The translations under genes were made by a program, and so were the position numbers. A stretch of 64,000 nucleotides of DNA from Candidatus Thorarchaeota archaeon. GTDB lineage: Archaea > Asgardarchaeota > Thorarchaeia > Thorarchaeales > Thorarchaeaceae. The notes beneath the pieces were generated by a model. The model did no database searches. It was given only the letters and a program-made list of their open reading frames with translations, and was not told where the DNA came from. How positions within the stretch are numbered: the stretch's first letter is position 1; each line of letters begins with the position of its first letter. Shown one piece after another: positions 39,756-49,295 of this stretch. The DNA is taken from positions 1 through 64,000 of the forward strand of contig JAEOSL010000003.1 in NCBI GenBank assembly GCA_016840385.1, written 5' to 3'.

Positions 39756-42485
39756 CTAGTAGAGCCGAATTGGAACCCAGAAGGTATTCCAATTACTGGT
39801 GAATGATGGTTCACCATAGTCTACATTATCCCACCATAGGAACTTCAGCTGGTAGTTCATTCCTGGAAACATTCCAACGTCTTGGGGATCTTGGGACTGT
39901 AATGGAATTATGAATTCTATCACATTGTCACCAGTAGCAAACTCGGTAGAGTTTGTACCAGTCGAATCTTCGGCCCAAGTTCCATCATAATGGATGTTAC
40001 CATCAAATGATTGCCCATTGTAGTTCACGATTCTGAGGTCAGAGTCAAGTTCTCCGTTCTCTGGTGATAACTGAATACCAAAGGCATCATCACCAAGAGT
40101 GTAGTTATCCATTTGAACTCCATAATACATATGGGTCGAGTTTGATTGAGAGTAAACTCTTGCATTGTATCCTGCACCAAATGTTACGTCATAACCTTGA
40201 AGCGAGTCCTCAGTATCTGATAGAGTTCCATCAACGGATACATCTAGGTTGGCATCAGCCATTGTTGGAATCCATTCTGCATTTGTACGGTTTGTGTACT
40301 GATCGTACATTGTGTAGTCAATTTCATAGATCTTGACAGTTCCGTAGGCAGAGCTGATATATGGTTCCTTGAAAGCACCATTGAGGCTTACAGGCATGTG
40401 GCTAACCCAAGCTGTATCATCCCAGAAGAAATCATCCACTTGCATTCTGATGTCTGATATGCCAAGAATTCCTGCTTCTTCTATATCTCTGGGTTCACCA
40501 TAGGATAGTAGCTTGTAGAGAGTTGAACTGTAGAATGGCTCAAGTGTCTGGTCGTTGACACCAAGATATGTAGCATCATCAATCAATGATGTGCCAAATC
40601 TGTCTTCTGCAATTCGTACCATCCAAGGCCACTTACCATCGTCGCCACCAAATCCTTGGAATCTGTGCCCCCAGTATACAAGTACATGGGTTGTATCCCA
40701 CAGTTTGAACGTTTTCAGCGATTCCGTATAGTTAAGCGCCATTAACGCATATCCCATGAGGGCTATTTGCGTACTGTTGAACGTCGCATTATCCACAATG
40801 GTTTGTGCGTCCGCAGCACCGTTTATCCAATACCCATAGTCCCACCAACTAGCGATAACTGAATCAGAAGGTAAGACATTCCTGATATAGGTCATAGCAA
40901 CTTGCCAATCAGTGGCTTGAGCTCCAGGATTAGACAAAGGTCCATTGGAAAACTCGGGATTACCCACTTGGTCGGAAACAAAGATCACACCCAGAATCAC
41001 GTTTACTGACAATAATAAGCCAATAAATGCGAATGCAGTAAGTGCATGTTCCGAGGTGAGTGAAGAACTCATCCTGAATCTTCGTCTTTCAAAGACGGAC
41101 TGTTGAGTGACAACCTTTGCATAAGGTGAGAGAATGTTGTATGATGCAACTGCTGCAAGGATAGCAACACCAGGTGCAAGTATCAGGCTTAGACGAATCA
41201 TGCTTCCTGCAAAGTAGACTGCTGTCACACCAAATATTAGCATTAACCAGTCTTCATCACGACCTCTCTTAAACAAGAAATACAATCCAAGCGGGAAGAA
41301 GAATATCAAGATGAGGAGTGTATTATAGAAACTACCCCACGGACTTGGTAAGTGTTCCGCAACTGATGCGAGAATCCGTTGATCCAACCGCAAGAATGGG
41401 TTGATTACTGAAAGGAACTTCGCACCGATTTGTAGAATAGGATTTGAGCTGTAGGGACTGATTGAAAGAGTTTGACTTCCCGCATAGAGAAGATATGAAA
41501 CTACACCAACAACTGGGGTAATTATTCCGAAAAGGATGGGTTTCATGTGAGGTGCAAGTACATTAGCAGTAGCCTCACGATAGCCTCCAATTCTGAGCCA
41601 AATCTCATACAGAACCAGAACACCAGCAACACCAATTGGTGCAAGGATTGTGAAACTAGTTAGATTGCCGAAACCATTTCGTGGAATGAGGTTTCCAATG
41701 AATATTCCCAAGGCAATTGTAATCAAGTATGAAGAGAGTAGTCTCTTGCTATAGTGTCCAATGAGTAACATTGTGAAAGCGAATAATGCAAGAAGACCAA
41801 GCATAAACTCTGAAGCACCCCAGGACATCTGAAGATAACCCAGAGCAAGACCCGCACCCACAGATGCAGTTAGAGAGCCACGTTTTAGACCTCTCATGAA
41901 AAGGAATGTTGTAAGGACTATAGCAAATACTCCAATACATTCGTTATCATAAAATCCTGCTATTGTTCGCTGTAAGAACGCAGGTATGAATGCTGTAAAT
42001 ATTCCAGAAAAGAGTCCTACAGTATTGTTGTAGAGTTCTCTCCCTAGGAAGAAAGCAACTACTGCAGTGAGTGCACCCATGAAGGCTGGTAGGACAAGAG
42101 ATACTGAGAGCACATCTACAGTGATACCTACACCATTCAGTAGGAAATAGAAGAAAGCACTAGTGAAAGGTACTCCTATGTAGCTTGTGATAGTCATATC
42201 ACGCCCAAAGGGAACCCAAGTTGAATCGTCATACCAAGAGAAGAATGCGGCATATCCATTTTCTGCTACATAATCAGTGACTCTTAGTTGGAACCAAGGG
42301 TCAAAGGCACGCACTATTGGCTGGGCATCTATTAAGGGCGCTAAACGTAGCAAAAGAGCAGTTGTAAAAATGATGATCAATGTCACCATTAACATAATTG
42401 AGCCACGTGAAATCTTTGATTTTGGTCGATGGAATACTTGCTTTAGGAATCGTATACTCGACCGTTTGTACTTACCAGCTGACAT
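39756..42485 (-). CDS. aglB: Oligosaccharyltransferase catalytic subunit AglB/STT3
   Basis: Membrane enzyme that transfers a lipid-linked glycan to Asn in N-x-S/T sequons outside the cell. It has about 13 membrane helices from residue 25 on; the first outer loop carries the divalent-metal D in FDPWFQLR. The catalytic signature WWDYGYW is at 547-553, and the last 300 residues form the extracellular beta domain. Length 909 is typical. Sequon-rich secreted proteins in this window (9459-11069, 29721-30947) are possible substrates. Transcribed towards nop10 with a shared hairpin. Confidence 0.95.
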   Translation of the reverse strand: MSAGKYKRSSIRFLKQVFHRPKSKISRGSIMLMVTLIIIFTTALLLRLAPLIDAQPIVRAFDPWFQLRVTDYVAENGYAAFFSWYDDSTWVPFGRDMTITSYIGVPFTSAFFYFLLNGVGITVDVLSVSLVLPAFMGALTAVVAFFLGRELYNNTVGLFSGIFTAFIPAFLQRTIAGFYDNECIGVFAIVLTTFLFMRGLKRGSLTASVGAGLALGYLQMSWGASEFMLGLLALFAFTMLLIGHYSKRLLSSYLITIALGIFIGNLIPRNGFGNLTSFTILAPIGVAGVLVLYEIWLRIGGYREATANVLAPHMKPILFGIITPVVGVVSYLLYAGSQTLSISPYSSNPILQIGAKFLSVINPFLRLDQRILASVAEHLPSPWGSFYNTLLILIFFFPLGLYFLFKRGRDEDWLMLIFGVTAVYFAGSMIRLSLILAPGVAILAAVASYNILSPYAKVVTQQSVFERRRFRMSSSLTSEHALTAFAFIGLLLSVNVILGVIFVSDQVGNPEFSNGPLSNPGAQATDWQVAMTYIRNVLPSDSVIASWWDYGYWINGAADAQTIVDNATFNSTQIALMGYALMALNYTESLKTFKLWDTTHVLVYWGHRFQGFGGDDGKWPWMVRIAEDRFGTSLIDDATYLGVNDQTLEPFYSSTLYKLLSYGEPRDIEEAGILGISDIRMQVDDFFWDDTAWVSHMPVSLNGAFKEPYISSAYGTVKIYEIDYTMYDQYTNRTNAEWIPTMADANLDVSVDGTLSDTEDSLQGYDVTFGAGYNARVYSQSNSTHMYYGVQMDNYTLGDDAFGIQLSPENGELDSDLRIVNYNGQSFDGNIHYDGTWAEDSTGTNSTEFATGDNVIEFIIPLQSQDPQDVGMFPGMNYQLKFLWWDNVDYGEPSFTSNWNTFWVPIRLY

Positions 42486-42655
42486 ATGGAGTGCTCTCTC
42501 CGTGTTCTTTCGAACTAAGCGGAGCGATTTTGTGATGCGCTAAAAAGGTTGCTGTTAGAATCCGAGTTGTACTATAAGTCAGAAATTTGAAAGAGAAAGA
42601 AATGATGATTAGGATGGAGCATTTTCTACCCCATCATAATTCATACTAAGGTATT

Positions 42656-43051
42656 CTATTCGGACTCGATTAATGCTTTGTAGGCATTACCATCCAGCAT
42701 TGCTGCAAGATCTGCTTCAAGATTAGAGGGTTTGATTTTGAACATCCAACCCTTGTCGTAACAATCTTCATTGATTGTTTCTGGAGCATCTTCCAGCTCT
42801 GTATTAACTTCGATGATTTCGCCACCAATTGGTGTGATAATATCTGATGAGGCTTTCATTGACTCAACAAGCCCACATTCATCATTGGCTTTGAGAACTG
42901 TGCCTACCTCAGAAATCTCAACGAAAGTGATCTCGTGAAGTGCGTTCTGAGCATGGTCAGTAATCCCGATGATAACAATATCACCTTCGACTTTGGCCCA
43001 CTCATGTTCAGCGCTATAGGATAATCCATCTCTAATTTCGGTGTCGCCCAT
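42656..43051 (-). CDS. gcvH: Glycine cleavage system H protein
   Basis: Lipoyl carrier of the glycine cleavage complex. The lipoylated lysine is K66 in GLVESMKASSD, and YSAEHEWAKVEGD is the family start. Length 131 is standard. It lies 54 bases downstream of gcvT on the same strand. The P protein, L protein and lipoylation enzymes are outside the window. Confidence 0.95.
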   Translation of the reverse strand: MGDTEIRDGLSYSAEHEWAKVEGDIVIIGITDHAQNALHEITFVEISEVGTVLKANDECGLVESMKASSDIITPIGGEIIEVNTELEDAPETINEDCYDKGWMFKIKPSNLEADLAAMLDGNAYKALIESE

Positions 43052-43105
43052 AATTGTCCACCAATGATTTCGAATGACCAGATTCGGTTTAAATCAGTTT
43101 GGATA

Positions 43106-44251
43106 TCAAGAAGTTCGTGTTTCTCCGTACTTCTCAGAATCGTAAAAGGGCCATTTTGTAATTTCGGCTTTCCGAAAGCGTCCTTTAATGTCGATTTCAA
43201 TGATATCTCCATTATTGACTGTGTCTGGAGGAACATAACCCATTCCAATACCCTTGTTTGTGATTGGTGAAAGCCCCCCACTGGTTGTCATACCAATTTC
43301 AGAGCCATTGAAGAGAATCGGATAATTTTCCCTTGGAATCCCTCGATCAATCATAACAAATCCAATTCTAGTCTTCTTGACCCCTTCTTTCTTATGGCTC
43401 TTAACTATATCATAGCCGATATAGTGTGGTTCTACTTTGAATTTGACTGCATATGGAATTCTGGCTTCGATTGGAGATGTTTCCTCATTGAGTTCATGTC
43501 CATAGAGTACAAATCCAGCCTCCAGACGGGTTGAATCTCTTGCTCCTAACCCGCAGGCCTTGATATCAAACTCAGCACCTTGGGCGAGTAGTTCTTTCCA
43601 GAACCCAATTGCTCTCTCCTTCCCTTCATCTGAGAAAGAGCAGTTCAGTACTAGTACTTCTGCACCTGCCTCGCCAGTATATCCTGTTCTACACAGGAAA
43701 GTGTCATATCCAGCAATAGTCAGGGGGTTGCAAGTGAATCTGCCAAACTCACTCATATCTCTACCAGACATCTTACCCAATACTGAGAGCGCATTAGGTC
43801 CTTGAACTGCAATCATTGCAACCTCTTTTGTCCTATCAGTCACTTTCACGTCGAACTTCTTTGCTTGTTCTTGGAGATGAGCCCAGATTTTGGCTCCATT
43901 GGCTGCATTAGTGACCCAGATGAATTCCTCTTCCCCAATTCGATATAGCATGAGATCATCAAAGATACCACCATTCTCGTTCAAACAGACGGAATATTGA
44001 CCTCCATTAATTTTCAACTTGCGAACGTTGTTGGTTGTTACTGTCTGAAGAAAATCAACAGAGTCAGGTCCCTCAATCCACATTCTTAGCATGTTTGAAA
44101 CGTCAAAAATTCCCACAGCCTTTCTAACAGCCATATGTTCCTCCCTAATGCCTGAAAATCTAACAGGCATCTCCCAGCCTACGAAATCAACAAGGTCTCC
44201 ATGCTCTTTATGCCAATCATAAAGCTGAGTTCTTTCAAGTCTGTCATTCAT
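43106..44251 (-). CDS. gcvT: Glycine cleavage system T protein (aminomethyltransferase)
   Basis: Moves the aminomethyl carbon from the lipoyl arm of GcvH to a tetrahydropterin. It starts RTQLYDWHKEHGDLVDFVGWEMPVRF; the catalytic Asp region (IFDVSNMLRMWIEGPDSVDFLQ) and the pterin-binding YTGEAGAEVLV and ARDSTRLEAGFVLYG motifs are present. Length 381 is normal. In many copies the first signature reads FDVSHM; here His is Asn. Confidence 0.94.
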   Translation of the reverse strand: MNDRLERTQLYDWHKEHGDLVDFVGWEMPVRFSGIREEHMAVRKAVGIFDVSNMLRMWIEGPDSVDFLQTVTTNNVRKLKINGGQYSVCLNENGGIFDDLMLYRIGEEEFIWVTNAANGAKIWAHLQEQAKKFDVKVTDRTKEVAMIAVQGPNALSVLGKMSGRDMSEFGRFTCNPLTIAGYDTFLCRTGYTGEAGAEVLVLNCSFSDEGKERAIGFWKELLAQGAEFDIKACGLGARDSTRLEAGFVLYGHELNEETSPIEARIPYAVKFKVEPHYIGYDIVKSHKKEGVKKTRIGFVMIDRGIPRENYPILFNGSEIGMTTSGGLSPITNKGIGMGYVPPDTVNNGDIIEIDIKGRFRKAEITKWPFYDSEKYGETRTS

Positions 44252-44322
44252 CGGAAATCACCGTTTTGACTTGATGAAAAGCCAAATCGGTTGCATTTTA
44301 TGTCCTTCTATTTAGTCTACTA

Positions 44323-45186
44323 ATGGAGGAATACTCTTTGGCAAAACACGTTGTTGACGTAGATGGACTTCGTATTGGAGAAGGCTATCCAGTACGTCTT
44401 ATGGGTATCCTCAATCTATCACCCGAGTCATTCTATAAAGTAACCATTACCAACGATAAATCTGCAATTCAAGAATTCATTAGTAAAATGGAAACTGATG
44501 GTGTAGATATCATTGATATTGGAGCGGCATCAACTGCACCGAAGACCTTGTATGGTACATCTAAAGTTTCAGAAACGACAGAGCTGAACCGTCTTACATC
44601 TATACTTGGAGATATAACAGATTCAACCAATCTACCTCTATCAATTGATACTGTTTCCTCAAAGGTAGCAGAAGTAGCACTTGATATGGGAGTTGCTTTA
44701 GTCAATGATGTATCAGGTCTACAATCTGATTCAAAAATGGGAAGCGTTGTGCATTCAAAAGATGTCCCTATAGTGCTTATGGCAAATTGTGGTTCTCCCT
44801 GTAGCAGCGTCCAATCATCTCTAAGTTCGTTAGAGGAAAGTTACGTAGAAGCTATTACAACAGGAATAGGGCATGAAAAAATAATCTTGGACCCTGGTAT
44901 CGGATTTGGAAAACCAGCTGAAGTTGATTTTGAGATATTAGGTAAATTACAGGAGTTTACTCGTTTTGACCAACCCTTGCTGGTGGGAGTATCAAGAAAG
45001 GCCTTCATAGGTAGCCTTCTCAACCAGAAAGATCCTGCAGAGAGACTGAGTGGTTCTCTTGCGGCCACAGCAATTGCAGTCTTCAATGGAGCTAATGTTA
45101 TTCGCACGCATGATGTTAAAGAAACAAAGATGGCGGTTCGGATAGGTGAAGCAATTCTTCAACAGACAACAAAATCCGAGGAGTGA
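44323..45186 (+). CDS. folP: Dihydropteroate synthase family protein
   Basis: TIM-barrel pterin enzyme: MGILNLSPESFY is the DHPS motif for pterin and pyrophosphate binding (usual form MGIxNxTPDSF), followed by DIIDIGAAST, the SIDTVSSKVAEVAL strand, and the end LVGVSRKAFIG. Family members join a pterin to p-aminobenzoate, or to a related aryl amine in methanopterin synthesis. It is followed within 6 bases by mptE and is divergent from gcvT. This supports tetrahydrofolate or methanopterin as the one-carbon carrier used by glyA and gcvT. Confidence 0.88.
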   Translation: MEEYSLAKHVVDVDGLRIGEGYPVRLMGILNLSPESFYKVTITNDKSAIQEFISKMETDGVDIIDIGAASTAPKTLYGTSKVSETTELNRLTSILGDITDSTNLPLSIDTVSSKVAEVALDMGVALVNDVSGLQSDSKMGSVVHSKDVPIVLMANCGSPCSSVQSSLSSLEESYVEAITTGIGHEKIILDPGIGFGKPAEVDFEILGKLQEFTRFDQPLLVGVSRKAFIGSLLNQKDPAERLSGSLAATAIAVFNGANVIRTHDVKETKMAVRIGEAILQQTTKSEE

Positions 45187-45192
45187 TTCAAG

Positions 45193-45903
45193 ATGGAATG
45201 GAAAGAGTGGCAACCAATCTATCATAATATTATCAACAGATTGGATTTAGATTCAACAATGGATATACAGGCTACTCAGCTGCTTACAGATTTGTTGATG
45301 AAAATCAATCCGGGTCCATTATTGAGAATCTTAGAAGAGAAGATACATGACAGAACGATTGTAATTTGTGGTGCAGGTCCATCACTTGAGGAACATGTGC
45401 AGATACTGAAGGAGAGAAGTGACTATCAAGACCTTGTTTTTGTAGCTGCAGATGGAGCAGTGTCACTACTACTAGAGCAAAATTGCCCATGTGATATCAT
45501 TGTCACGGATTTGGATGGAGATTACAATCATATCGAACAGACCACGAAGAATGGAGCCTTGTGTATAGTTCATGGACATGGGGATAATATCGACAAGATT
45601 CTGGATCTGGTGCCAAGTCTCGGAAAGGTTCTCGGGAGCACTCAGGTAGAACCCACAGAGCGAGTATTTCTTTGGGGAGGTTTTACTGATGGTGATAGAG
45701 CCTGTTATGTAGTCACTACCTATTCACCAAGACAAGTCATCCTTGCTGGAATGGATTTTGGAAAAATGGTAGGAAAGTGGTCTAAACCCTCACATGAAAC
45801 ACACTTTCCAGCCACGCAAAGAAAACTGGTCAAACTAGAGATTGCACTTGAACTCATTACCGATCTCTTTGAAACAATAGACATACCCCACACTATTCTG
45901 TAG
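45193..45903 (+). CDS. mptE: 6-hydroxymethyl-7,8-dihydropterin diphosphokinase MptE
   Basis: Archaeal pyrophosphokinase that activates the pterin for the following DHPS step. VICGAGPSLEEHV and AADGAVSLLLEQNCPCDIIVTDLDGD are the substrate- and metal-binding motifs of the DUF115/MptE family; VHGHGDN and the end ILAGMDFGKMVGKWS are also conserved. It forms an operon with folP, which acts next in the pathway. Confidence 0.92.
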   Translation: MEWKEWQPIYHNIINRLDLDSTMDIQATQLLTDLLMKINPGPLLRILEEKIHDRTIVICGAGPSLEEHVQILKERSDYQDLVFVAADGAVSLLLEQNCPCDIIVTDLDGDYNHIEQTTKNGALCIVHGHGDNIDKILDLVPSLGKVLGSTQVEPTERVFLWGGFTDGDRACYVVTTYSPRQVILAGMDFGKMVGKWSKPSHETHFPATQRKLVKLEIALELITDLFETIDIPHTIL

Positions 45904-45935
45904 AGCGTATCTAAAACCGATGAAGAGTATTGATC

Positions 45936-46358
45936 TTAGATCATTCCTGTCTTGATTCCCCAGAGATAGCTGAAGATTAGAAAGGCAGAACCTGCAAGAA
46001 TCACACCAAGAACCATCAGTCTGGTTGCATAACCAGGTTGGAAAACGTACTTGGATCCATAGTATACTAGACCGAGACCCATAGTTCCAATCATAATAAC
46101 AACGGATGCAACAATCCCTTCCATACCAAGTTGGGAGTCAATACCAGGGGAAATGAGGATAGGAGTTCCACCTTGCCCACCTGCAATTGCAGGGGGTGTT
46201 CTAACTAGAGTATAGATATTGCCACCGAGGACAAATAGAACTACAACAAACAGAATTCCAAAAAGGACTGTGTCTGGAGGGCGGGTTGGCATACCAAACC
46301 GCGGCCTCGTAAGTCGAACTCTGGGTTTTACAATAAACCTCGGCCACCAGGGTTGCAT
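45936..46358 (-). CDS. Small membrane protein, three helices
   Basis: A 140-residue protein with a basic Pro-rich N-terminus (RFIVKPRVRLTRPRFGMPTRPPD) and three membrane helices (VLFGILFVVVLFVLGGNIYTLV, GIVASVVIMIGTMGLGLVYYG, LMVLGVILAGSAFLIFSYLWG). The shape is reminiscent of the short membrane part of oligosaccharyltransferase accessory subunits, but this is weak and I do not assign it. Convergent with mptE. Confidence 0.5.
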   Translation of the reverse strand: MQPWWPRFIVKPRVRLTRPRFGMPTRPPDTVLFGILFVVVLFVLGGNIYTLVRTPPAIAGGQGGTPILISPGIDSQLGMEGIVASVVIMIGTMGLGLVYYGSKYVFQPGYATRLMVLGVILAGSAFLIFSYLWGIKTGMI

Positions 46359-46522
46359 AAAGTTACCTCGAGCGGTGTCGAAATTGAGTCTGCTTTTAAG
46401 AGTATCGAGAAATGCATCGTTGTACTATCACACTTGTGACTCAAATGTAAGCGTTCACAACGCGTATTTAAGAACGAGTGAATATCGAACTGCAAGAGAG
46501 GAGAATAGAACTGTCCCGTGTG

Positions 46523-48634
46523 ATGCTTGTTACCGAAAAACCAACAGCTGCAAGGAAGATAGCTTTTGCGCTGGATGATTCTAGGTCTCCGCAAGAAATC
46601 AAGAAAGGGAAGACAAGCTATTTCGAATGTAAACGTGGAAATGATGAGCTTGTAGTAGTCTATGCATTAGGGCATTTATTCGAACTCCAGCAGACTGAGA
46701 AGGGATGGACTTACCCACGTCTTGAGAATAAATGGGTTCCAAAATACGAGGTTGACAAGAAAGCAACTAACATCAAACCCATAATAGCCCTGATAAAGAG
46801 GTTATCAAAAAATATCGACAAATTCGTGGTAGCCACCGATTATGATATCGAGGGTAGTTTGATTGGTTACCTTACTTTGTTGTATGCTTGCAAAACGGAT
46901 CCAAATAATGCCGCAAGAATGCGATTCTCATCCTTGACTGAAAATGAGCTGGGACATGCTTTTGACAATATGGATACCCTTGATTTCCCATTGATAGAAT
47001 CAGGCCAAGTTCGACATGAGGTTGATTGGTTATATGGAATCAATATGACCAGAGCTCTTACACTTTCGATAAAGAAAGCAGCAGGCTGGTTCAAGATAGT
47101 ATCCACAGGGCGAGTTCAAGGTCCAGCTCTTTCATATGTAGCTCAACGAGAGAATGAGATCAATCTCTTTGTACCATTACCGTATTGGATGATTCAAGTA
47201 CTTGCGCATCATAATAACAAGGAGTTGGAATTAGAATACTTCAAGAAACGAATCGCTACTATGTCAGATGGAGAAGCAGTAGTTGAGAGTCTTTCTGGAC
47301 AGACTGCCATTGTAGACAAGGTTAGTAGACGCACGGTCACTCAACAGCCTCATCCACCCTTCAGCCTTAGTTCGCTCCAATCTGAAGCGTATAGGCACTT
47401 GGGTTACAAACCAAGTCGAACTCTAGCTCTTGCACAGTCACTCTATCTCAACTCAGCAATATCATACCCAAGAACAAGTAGTGAACAATTGCCCGACACT
47501 TTGGATTACAAAGCTATTCTCACTGGACTAAGTTCGATGAAAAATTATACAACTATGGCAAAAACTGTACTGAAAGGACCTCTCAAACCAATCCAAGGAA
47601 AGAAGACGGACCCTGCACATCCTGCAATCCATCCAACAGGTGAAAAACCAGCAAAACGACTCACTCCAAGTGAAAAGAAGTTGTATGATTTGATTGTGCG
47701 AAGATTCTTTTCTGTTTTTGGCGAGCCTTTAGTCAAAGATCATCTTAGAGCAGATATTGTGTGTGAGAATCATAAACTCTACACTAGAGGTCTTCAGATT
47801 CAAAAACTGGGTTGGGCAGAGTTTTACGGACCGTTCTTCAAGACAAAGGAGAAGGCACTACCAGACATTAATGAAGGAGATTCTGTTCATCTTACTTCTG
47901 TGGATGCTGAAGAGAAGCATACTCTACCTCCAGCTCGATTCAATCCAGCTAGTCTTCTGAAGTTACTTGAACGAGAGAATCTAGGAACTAAATCTACTAG
48001 ATCAAGAATTGTAGATTCTGTGAGATCAAGGGGTTATACCATTGGAGACAAGTTCGAGCTATCTACTCTTGGATATGCACTGTATGAAACACTAGACCAT
48101 TACATGTCAGTCATGCTTTCTTCAGAAATGACCAGACAATTAGAGAAAGAAATGGAAGATATCCAACAGAGAAAGACTGATCGAGATACCGTTCTTGCCA
48201 AAATTAAAACTAGTTTACTCGCAATTTTGGAAGAATTCAAAGAAAAAGAGGACAGAATTGGAGAAGATCTAGTAAAAGGACTACAGAGATATTGGAAAGA
48301 AACTGAAGAACTTGGATCGTGTCCAAAATGTGGAGATGGAATTCTTAGAATAGTACAATCTCCGAAGACCGGCAAGCGTTTCGTTGGTTGTTCGAACTAC
48401 AAAGATGGAGTCTGCGACCAAACTTTTCCCCTCCCGCAAAAAGGAACAATCACACCTCTTGAGAAAGTATGTCCTCATTGCGACCATCAAATGATTAAGG
48501 TAATTTCAGGCAGGCGAGCATGGGAAACCTGTATCAATTGGACTCAGTGCCCAGGAAGACAAGAGGACCTGAAAGCTCTTGATGAGCGAAGAGCTAAGCA
48601 GTCTAAGAAAAAGGCAGGAGAGAAGAAATCATGA
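46523..48634 (+). CDS. topA: DNA topoisomerase I (type IA)
   Basis: Relaxes negative supercoils through single-strand passage. TOPRIM residues lie in VTEKPTAARKIA and ATDYDIEGSLIG; the catalytic tyrosine is Y315 in SAISYPRTSSEQLP (numbering from 46523). At the C-terminus are two zinc ribbons, CPKCGDGILRI ... CSNYKDGVC and CPHCDHQM ... CINWTQC. ATG 46523 starts the TOPRIM strand; GTG 46520 and GTG 46478 are alternatives. Its last four bases overlap the next gene. Confidence 0.95.
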   Translation: MLVTEKPTAARKIAFALDDSRSPQEIKKGKTSYFECKRGNDELVVVYALGHLFELQQTEKGWTYPRLENKWVPKYEVDKKATNIKPIIALIKRLSKNIDKFVVATDYDIEGSLIGYLTLLYACKTDPNNAARMRFSSLTENELGHAFDNMDTLDFPLIESGQVRHEVDWLYGINMTRALTLSIKKAAGWFKIVSTGRVQGPALSYVAQRENEINLFVPLPYWMIQVLAHHNNKELELEYFKKRIATMSDGEAVVESLSGQTAIVDKVSRRTVTQQPHPPFSLSSLQSEAYRHLGYKPSRTLALAQSLYLNSAISYPRTSSEQLPDTLDYKAILTGLSSMKNYTTMAKTVLKGPLKPIQGKKTDPAHPAIHPTGEKPAKRLTPSEKKLYDLIVRRFFSVFGEPLVKDHLRADIVCENHKLYTRGLQIQKLGWAEFYGPFFKTKEKALPDINEGDSVHLTSVDAEEKHTLPPARFNPASLLKLLERENLGTKSTRSRIVDSVRSRGYTIGDKFELSTLGYALYETLDHYMSVMLSSEMTRQLEKEMEDIQQRKTDRDTVLAKIKTSLLAILEEFKEKEDRIGEDLVKGLQRYWKETEELGSCPKCGDGILRIVQSPKTGKRFVGCSNYKDGVCDQTFPLPQKGTITPLEKVCPHCDHQMIKVISGRRAWETCINWTQCPGRQEDLKALDERRAKQSKKKAGEKKS

Positions 48635-48846
48635 CTGAATGCCCAATTTGTGGAAGAGGCCGACAAGAGAAGTTCTGTTCTTATCATCAGACTGCATTTG
48701 ATAATATGAAAGAGATGCATACTAAATGGGAAACTGCTGCAGGCCTTTCTTGGGAAGATTATCTAGACAAAATCGGTCAGCTAGAGGACACTGGTAGATG
48801 GATACGAGAAGTAATCGAGTTCATCACGCAACAAGATGGTCTCTGA
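48631..48846 (+). CDS. Small zinc-finger protein coupled to topA
   Basis: A 71-residue protein with CPICGRGRQEKFCSYH, three Cys and one His that can bind zinc, followed by helices (TAFDNMKEMHTKWETAAGLSWEDYLDKIG, GRWIREVIEFI). Similar short proteins occur in other archaea, but the function is unknown. ATGA overlap with topA implies coupled translation. Confidence 0.65.
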   Translation: MTECPICGRGRQEKFCSYHQTAFDNMKEMHTKWETAAGLSWEDYLDKIGQLEDTGRWIREVIEFITQQDGL

Positions 48847-49255
48847 GAAAAGATAGAAGCTCCATCATAACATCACGATTGAGTTGGGGTAACCCTGAAA
48901 CCACCATGCATGTGTTGTTGGTCCAAGATGCAATTCTTTCTGCAATTGTTCTAACAAGTGTGGTGTCCAAGCCCATGGTGAACAAAGCAGTTGATGTGGG
49001 TTCTGAACGACCTTGACCTGGAGGAATAGCAACCGCAGAAATTCCCAAACGGTATTGTTCTTTTTCTGAAAATAACATCAATAATCCATTCTCAAGGTTC
49101 AGAATTCGTATTTTGACGTTACCAATGGAGGTTTCTGCGATTAGTTCAGAGATATCATCAAAGCTCATTATGACCACAATCAAGATAGGATATGCACTAG
49201 AATAAATCACTACCGACAGTTCAAGATCGATTTGTTTCGCGCCAGAAAACAACAT
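48824..49255 (-). CDS. Proteasome-assembly-chaperone-4-like protein (tentative)
   Basis: About 143 residues from the Met at 49255 (MLFSGAKQIDLELSVVIYSS). It alternates beta strands (IRILNLENGLLMLFSEKEQYRLGISAVAIPP) and ends with helices (STALFTMGLDTTLVRTIAERIASWTNNTCMVVSGL). The layout resembles PAC3/PAC4-type proteasome chaperones known from eukaryotes and some archaea; this is a fold-level impression and could be wrong. It overlaps the previous gene by 23 bases and is divergent from xpd. Confidence 0.45.
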   Translation of the reverse strand: MLFSGAKQIDLELSVVIYSSAYPILIVVIMSFDDISELIAETSIGNVKIRILNLENGLLMLFSEKEQYRLGISAVAIPPGQGRSEPTSTALFTMGLDTTLVRTIAERIASWTNNTCMVVSGLPQLNRDVMMELLSFLRDHLVA

Positions 49256-49295
49256 GGTTATCAAGGTCATAGAGGCATTCACCTTTGAAGTTCCC

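Noticed and set aside
39582..39806. Plus-strand 74-residue frame after nop10
   Set aside because: It overlaps Nop10 in another frame, crosses the terminator hairpin and enters the convergent aglB gene.
45936..46358. Oligosaccharyltransferase accessory subunit
   Set aside because: Only the count of helices and the distance to aglB suggest it; no sequence motif supports it.
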